From Micavibrio sp. UBA6147 (lineage in GTDB: Bacteria; Pseudomonadota; Alphaproteobacteria; Micavibrionales; UBA1664): a stretch of DNA of 64,000 nt. The notes under the pieces were generated by a model. It ran no database searches. It saw only the letters and a list, made by a program, of their open reading frames with translations, and was not told the DNA's origin. The stretch lies in contig DIUX01000002.1 of the NCBI GenBank assembly GCA_002423185.1, forward strand, positions 62,001 to 126,000, in the 5' to 3' direction. Position 1 is the first letter of the stretch; the number at the start of each line of letters is the position of its first letter. Below, piece after piece: positions 59,746-64,000 of the stretch. Both the position numbers and the translations under genes were made by a program.

Positions 59746-61029
59746 ATGAAAATCTGGTTTACGGAGATCGGCGAACCGCTGCCCGTTGAACGCGATGTTC
59801 GATTGCTGCGCTATGGTCATATGACGCAATGGCTTGCCGCCCGCGGACATGATGTTCTGTGGTGGGCATCGAGTTTTTCCCACGCTCCCAAAAAACACGT
59901 TGCCACGGGCGGCACTGAAGAAACCCTGAACGGCGTGCGCTTTCACTATCTTGACGGCCCCGGCTATGACCGCAACGTGTCCTTCGCCCGCCTCAAGCAC
60001 CAACGCGTCACCGCACAAAACCTTGCCCGCGCCTTGCCCGCCGAACTCGCCGCCCATGGCCGCCCCGACCTCATGATCGTACCGGTGCCGACCTTGGAAT
60101 GCGGCATTGTCCTGTCGCGCTTTGCCCGCGCCCATGCCATCCCGTATCTTGTCGACATCCGCGACCATTGGCCGGAGGATTACGTCCGCAAACTTCCCCG
60201 CGCTTTGCAATGGGCGGGGCCCTATTTATTCGCGCGTGAATACAGCAAGCTTCACGAAATCTGCGCCAACGCCGCCGGCATTACGGGGGTGACGAACATG
60301 CAACGCGATTATGGATTGCGCCACGCCAAACGCGCCGAAACGCAATATGACCGCACGATTTACCTCGGCTATACCCACAGTGTCACCGATGCCCGCGCCC
60401 TCGCCGAAGCCCGCGCATGGTGGAGTGTACAAGGCGTGCGCGAAGACCACACGATTCTGAGCTTCGCCGGCACATTGGGGATGAGCTTCAACCCCTATCC
60501 ATTGCTCGAAGCCGTCCGCCGCTTGAATGCCGAGGGGCATAAGCTGCAACTCATCATGGCGGGTGACGGGCCCGCCCGCGCCGAATTTATCGATGCCGCC
60601 AAAGACATGAACGGCAACGCCCTGTTCCCCGGCTGGATCAACGCCCCGCAAATCGCGGCGATGCTGGAGATGAGCAAAATCGCCGTTGCCCCCTACATCC
60701 CCAACACCAGCATGTCGTTTTCGAACAAGTTTTTCGAATTTATGGCGCATGGCTTGCCGATCTTGTCGAGCGGCACGGGTGAATCCGCCGCCTGCATCAA
60801 AGAATCCGGTTGTGGCCTCACCTACGACCCCAACGACATTGACGGCCTGACGCAGAGCTTGCGATCCCTCGTTGAATCCCCCGAAACGCTTCGCCAAATG
60901 GGGGCGGCCTCCCGTCATTTATATGACACGCGGTTTTCGTCCGCCATCATCCATCCGCAGGCCGAGGAGTATTTCGCAAGCCTCATCGCATCATCCGCAG
61001 AGCAAACACCCAAAGCCGTAACACGATAA
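59746..61029 (+). CDS. GT4 glycosyltransferase of the polysaccharide locus
   Basis: 427 residues from the ATG at 59746, four bases after the E1-beta stop. (The frame is open back to 59497, inside the previous gene.) A GT-B fold: KIWFTEIGEPLP and LLRYGHMTQWLAARGHDVLWWAS at the N-terminus, YLVDIRDHWPEDY in the middle, ILSFAGTLGMSFNPYPLLEAVRRL and the C-terminal MSFSNKFFEFMAHGLPILSSGTGESA, with the usual late Glu/Lys pattern. It differs from the GT4 at 16965. Probably adds one sugar to the lipid-linked repeat. Donor and acceptor unknown. Confidence 0.92.
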   Translation: MKIWFTEIGEPLPVERDVRLLRYGHMTQWLAARGHDVLWWASSFSHAPKKHVATGGTEETLNGVRFHYLDGPGYDRNVSFARLKHQRVTAQNLARALPAELAAHGRPDLMIVPVPTLECGIVLSRFARAHAIPYLVDIRDHWPEDYVRKLPRALQWAGPYLFAREYSKLHEICANAAGITGVTNMQRDYGLRHAKRAETQYDRTIYLGYTHSVTDARALAEARAWWSVQGVREDHTILSFAGTLGMSFNPYPLLEAVRRLNAEGHKLQLIMAGDGPARAEFIDAAKDMNGNALFPGWINAPQIAAMLEMSKIAVAPYIPNTSMSFSNKFFEFMAHGLPILSSGTGESAACIKESGCGLTYDPNDIDGLTQSLRSLVESPETLRQMGAASRHLYDTRFSSAIIHPQAEEYFASLIASSAEQTPKAVTR

Positions 61030-61041
61030 AGACATAACGCC

Positions 61042-62322
61042 ATGACAACCACCATCGCCTCTCAGGCACGCCCCGCAAAAACTGATGAAAAATGCTCAGA
61101 CTACAGTGTGTTTTTCCTCTGTATTATCGCGTTTTTGCTACCCGTCACCGTTGTCCTCATTCCCAAATCACCGGCGCCGCTATACCTCGCCGGCACTATC
61201 TTATGTGTCGTTACATGGATGGTTCAAAACAGGCGTTTCTTTCCGCCGATTGACCTTAAACTCGCTGCCGTATTCACAACATTATGCGTTTATGGGGCAC
61301 TCAGCAGTTTTTGGTCGATCAAACCGGACGAAACCATTGAAAAACTCTTGAAGCTTGTCCTGTTTTTTGTCCCGACCATTGCCGTTTTCGGCCTGATCCG
61401 CTCCTATGAACGCGAAGCCTTTGACCGCATCATGCGTTGGGCTGTCTATGGGCTCAGTGCTGGCCTCGCCCTGTACGTTACGGATATGCTTTGCGGCTAT
61501 AAGCTCTTCGCCCTTATCAACGGCGAAAACAGCAAAACAGTCGAACAAATCCAAGGCAAGGCGCTCTATGTCTTTTTTGCGACTGGACTGGCAAGTCTTT
61601 ATTATTGCTGGAACAAACGCAATGAAGGCGCCAAATGGATCATGATCGGCGCGGTACAACTCATCACCATCGTGATGATTGTTGACCTGTCATTGAACAT
61701 CACCATCAAAATGACCCAGCTTATGGTCTTGCTCGGCGGGCTCGCTTTCTGGCTCACGCCCATCGCATGGCTGCGCAAGGCCGTGATGGCGGGGTGTCTT
61801 GTCACCTTGCTCTGCGCCCCCATCTTCGCCATAGGCATCCGCCACAGCGTTGATGGCGTCATGCGAACGGACGGAACCCTTCCCCGCACCTTCAAATCGC
61901 GCATCGAAATATGGGACATCACCGCCCGCCGCACGATGGAGAAGCCGTTTTTCGGATGGGGTCTGAAAACATCGCCCTATATGCCGAACAGGGGCGAAAA
62001 ATCAGTCCTGTATAAGGACATGAAAATTGTCCACTTGCACCCCCATAACGGCGTTTTGGAGATGTGGTTCGAACTCGGTTTTGTCGGAATCTCGATCATG
62101 GCGGCTTTTTTATTCGTCTTGTTCGGGCGAATCGAGAAAATCATGGGTGAAAACCGCCAAAAATGCGCTCTGATGGCGCTATGTGTTTGTTTTGCTTATA
62201 TTTTGCCGTCTTTTGGGTTGTGGCAGACTTGGTTCATGTCCGCCCTTGCCGGTTTCGGCCTTATTTTTGTAGCCGCCTTGCGCGCAACACAGAAACCGGA
62301 CATGACAATCCGCACCAAATAA
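61042..62322 (+). CDS. O-antigen ligase-family membrane protein
   Basis: 426 residues with about 11-12 membrane helices. The family signature is the large periplasmic loop with the conserved His in HLHPHNGVLEMWFELGFVGIS (about residues 331-351), found in WaaL ligases and Wzy-like proteins. As ligase it would transfer polymerised glycan from undecaprenyl pyrophosphate to lipid A-core in the periplasm; as Wzy it would polymerise repeats. It closes the operon, followed by a terminator. Weak similarity between ligases and polymerases means I cannot decide between them; the ligase is favoured by the HPHN pattern. Confidence 0.88.
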   Translation: MTTTIASQARPAKTDEKCSDYSVFFLCIIAFLLPVTVVLIPKSPAPLYLAGTILCVVTWMVQNRRFFPPIDLKLAAVFTTLCVYGALSSFWSIKPDETIEKLLKLVLFFVPTIAVFGLIRSYEREAFDRIMRWAVYGLSAGLALYVTDMLCGYKLFALINGENSKTVEQIQGKALYVFFATGLASLYYCWNKRNEGAKWIMIGAVQLITIVMIVDLSLNITIKMTQLMVLLGGLAFWLTPIAWLRKAVMAGCLVTLLCAPIFAIGIRHSVDGVMRTDGTLPRTFKSRIEIWDITARRTMEKPFFGWGLKTSPYMPNRGEKSVLYKDMKIVHLHPHNGVLEMWFELGFVGISIMAAFLFVLFGRIEKIMGENRQKCALMALCVCFAYILPSFGLWQTWFMSALAGFGLIFVAALRATQKPDMTIRTK

Positions 62323-62351
62323 AAAAGACGCCCGAAAGCGCCTTTTTTATT
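62318..62351. terminator. Intrinsic terminator at the end of the polysaccharide operon
   Basis: AATAAAAAAGACGC pairs with GCGCCTTTTTTATT (one mismatch) around a six-base loop, overlapping the stop codon of the ligase-like gene. T-rich both ways, so it may also serve the converging gene at 62473. Confidence 0.8.
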
Positions 62352-62472
62352 CCGTGTTGCCCAGTCCAACTCTGCCGTTTCTTATTCTATAAAAAGTCTA
62401 TGTCAGGATTCATCCCCGATCAAGCGGGTTTTTACTTAAAACACGATTGATGACATCTTTTTTGCGATGTTT

Positions 62473-63372
62473 CTATGCCACCGCCATTGCGCCGGCAAAG
62501 CCGCCAATCGGTTTATTGGCCATAGACGCGCTGTCTTGCTCTCGCTTTTTTGCTTGGTCGCGGGCGATTTTTTGGCGTTCTTCCTCAACCCAATGCCATG
62601 TCGACATTGACCACAGCAAGAATAAAAACATCCAGCCATTCGACTTCTTACGATCCAATGATTTTTTAAGCAGCATCATCTGCTCATATTCCTCGACCAT
62701 TTTTTGACGTTGAGCCGCCAATTCCTGTTTTTTCTGTTCCACAATCTCAAAATGCTCTTCATCAAGGCGCAAACGCTCGCTCGCCGCCTCCATCAATGCA
62801 TGATCGGCCTTAAGCTCCAACATACGGGTGTCTTGGGCGGTTTGAGCGCTCTCAAGCTGCCAATCCATAACCTCCAGCATCGGGTCGTCTGCTGGCACGG
62901 TGCGGGCATATTCATCTCGTTGGCGGCGGAGCATCATCGCATCGCGGCGCAAATGGAAATAATCCCGATCCAGCCGCGACAAAACCCCGTCCATTGTTGG
63001 TTTCAAGAACAAGCGCACCGCGCCGCGCCCCATCAAACCGCACGCCGTTGCGATTTTGATGCTGCGCTCAAAATCTTTACGAAGCCACGACGATGCGCTG
63101 TGCAAATTGTCTTTAAAATCATCAATTTTGTCATGCAACATGCGGTAATCGGACGTCACCGCGCGGCGAATAACGCCCGCAACTTCGGTATAATCGCTCT
63201 TCTTGCCGAGGAGCCCCTCGCCCTCAAGCGGGTCAACGCGGCGCGCCATCGACCGATCCAACGCATCCATCGCATCAAGACCCGCCGCCAAAGATGCCTG
63301 AATCTGCTCCATACGACCCATGATCGTATCTTCAATTTCGCTGATTGCGACAGACTTAAGCTGGGGTTTCAT
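62473..63372 (-). CDS. Coiled-coil protein of unknown function with a C-terminal membrane helix
   Basis: 299 residues from the ATG at 63372, with AGGA about 9 bases ahead; in-frame upstream Met residues at 63480 belong to an unlikely extension. Highly charged and helical; residues about 135-255 form a long coiled coil (LDRDYFHLRRDAMMLRRQRDEYAR, then VEQKKQELAAQRQKMVEEYEQMM). A hydrophobic stretch WMFLFLLWSMSTWHW near residue 250-265 may be a membrane anchor, followed by a charged tail. It converges on the polysaccharide operon. No family recognised. Regulatory region upstream contains the microsatellites. Confidence 0.75.
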   Translation of the reverse strand: MKPQLKSVAISEIEDTIMGRMEQIQASLAAGLDAMDALDRSMARRVDPLEGEGLLGKKSDYTEVAGVIRRAVTSDYRMLHDKIDDFKDNLHSASSWLRKDFERSIKIATACGLMGRGAVRLFLKPTMDGVLSRLDRDYFHLRRDAMMLRRQRDEYARTVPADDPMLEVMDWQLESAQTAQDTRMLELKADHALMEAASERLRLDEEHFEIVEQKKQELAAQRQKMVEEYEQMMLLKKSLDRKKSNGWMFLFLLWSMSTWHWVEEERQKIARDQAKKREQDSASMANKPIGGFAGAMAVA

Positions 63373-63507
63373 AACGTTTTTTCCTGTTACCCTTGGTTTT
63401 GTTATATGGAAAGTAACAGGAATTATTAAAAAAACAGTTAACATAATAAATATTCTGACAAATGCCGGCAGAGGCCGCAAAAACCAAGGAAAAAATTATG
63501 GAAAAAC

Positions 63508-63538
63508 GAGAGAGAGAGAGAGAGAGAGTGTGTGTGTG
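63508..63538. repeat. Dinucleotide microsatellites (GA)10 and (TG)5
   Basis: An uninterrupted GA run from 63508 to 63528 passes directly into TG repeats to 63538. Uncommon in bacteria of this composition and prone to slippage. Confidence 0.97.
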
Positions 63539-63573
63539 AGTCAGGGTGCGCGTATATCTGCGTATATGTGCGT

Positions 63574-63619
<46 letters not shown>

Positions 63620-63711
63620 GAAGAAAAATCATAGAGAGGGGAAAAAATATTTGGATTATGAAAAATAAAACCCACCAGAACAGCCTCAGCAAAACCCCTC
63701 ACCTAGACCGC

Positions 63712-63749
63712 CCAAAAAGACAATCCGCCCCTTTGTTCAAAGGAGCGGA
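63712..63749 (-). terminator. Probable terminator of gapR
   Basis: A two-part stem (TCCGC/GCGGA and CCTTT/AAAGG, one mismatch between them) with a four-base loop is followed on the minus strand by a T-rich tract. It lies about 70 bases after the gapR stop. Confidence 0.55.
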
Positions 63750-63815
63750 CAAACGCGGACTTATCCGGACAACAGACAACCAAAACCCATAGACTCTGTA
63801 AAATATGGATAAAGC

Positions 63816-64000
63816 CTATTCGAGGCCAATCGCCTGCTTGTACAGTTCAAGAAGTTCTTCTTCCTCACGGCGCTTTTCAATATCCATTTTGCGCAATCGG
63901 ATGATTTTGCGGATGGTTTTCACGTCAAAACCTGAGCTTTTCGCCTCACCGAAGACTTCTTTCACGTCTTCTGTGATCGCGGCTTTTTCTTCTTCGAGGC
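63816..64000 (-). CDS. gapR: GapR-family (DUF2312) nucleoid protein, 5' end cut by window
   Basis: The last 60 codons and the TAG of a minus-strand gene whose start is beyond the right edge. The reading ends DVKEVFGEAKSSGFDVKTIR, then KIIRLRKMDIEKRREEEELL and LELYKQAIGLE, the helical pattern of the DUF2312 family. GapR is an essential AT-rich-DNA-binding protein of Caulobacter and relatives that tracks overtwisted DNA ahead of replication and transcription forks. The FDVKxxRKxIxLRKxD segment is the most conserved family block. Restricted to alphaproteobacteria and some phages, it supports the taxonomic placement. Confidence 0.93.
   Translation of the reverse strand, partial: LEEEKAAITEDVKEVFGEAKSSGFDVKTIRKIIRLRKMDIEKRREEEELLELYKQAIGLE

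Overview
The window is a stretch of bacterial chromosome, dense and moderately GC-rich. Several features point to an alphaproteobacterium: a DUF2312/GapR nucleoid protein at the right edge, a CpdR-type single-domain response regulator, an LpoA-like activator divergent from rsmI, a DUF6782-type putative metallopeptidase, and a ftsH-glmM-thiD group. I suspect a Micavibrio-like or Rhodospirillales-related lineage, but that is inference. I saw no phage, insertion sequence, transposase, plasmid gene, CRISPR array or rRNA. One tRNA gene (Val, anticodon GAC) is present.

Layout. 1-3.9 kb: a cut response regulator, then small membrane or exported proteins of unknown function. 4-7.2 kb: aerobic glycerol use (glpD-glpK, minus strand) behind a long leader with a terminator-like hairpin. 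7.2-8.2 kb: a long AT-rich intergenic region holding a candidate small RNA and the promoter of an amino-acid dehydrogenase (8.2-9.3 kb). 9.6-15.9 kb, minus strand: a small membrane protein, an ankyrin protein, thiD-like, glmM, ftsH and rluD. 16-19.5 kb, plus strand: two calcineurin-like phosphoesterases of the LpxH type either side of a GT4 glycosyltransferase; the first phosphoesterase carries a terminator-like hairpin inside its reading frame. 19.5-24.1 kb: glucokinase, CpdR, tRNA-Val, a deoxyribonucleotidase-like HAD protein, an orphan HicA-like protein and two recently duplicated pilin-like genes. 24.1-27.2 kb, minus strand: pal-cpoB-tilS, the distal part of a Tol-Pal locus.

27.5-37.9 kb: a 5-oxoprolinase-type HyuA-HyuB fusion, a SirB1 protein, then dolP-like, a fused rsmI-yraN gene and divergent lpoA, matching the enterobacterial yraL-lpoA-yraN-yraP neighbourhood, and then a RimK-like ATP-grasp ligase. 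38.3-43.8 kb, plus strand: a membrane-anchored pseudokinase, a membrane protein, a D-Ala-D-Ala carboxypeptidase with a SPOR domain preceded by a short upstream ORF, and a third pilin-like gene. 44-49.5 kb: envelope functions, comprising a putative exported metallopeptidase, an ECF sigma factor with a probable membrane anti-sigma factor, an EF-hand protein, an OmpA-like lipoprotein and an MscS channel. 49.7 kb: a dicarboxylate/amino-acid symporter.

51-62.3 kb: a surface-polysaccharide locus with an O-acyltransferase, flippase, initiating sugar-phosphate transferase, methyltransferase, DegT aminotransferase, a TPP-dependent E1 alpha/beta pair with no E2 or E3, a GT4 glycosyltransferase and an O-antigen ligase. 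The E1 pair inside a sugar-nucleotide operon is the best candidate here for an undescribed pathway step. The right edge holds a coiled-coil protein, unusual GA/TG and GAAA microsatellites, and the 3' end of gapR.

All calls come from reading the sequence and family knowledge; no search was run. Start codons were chosen from visible Shine-Dalgarno sequences where possible.
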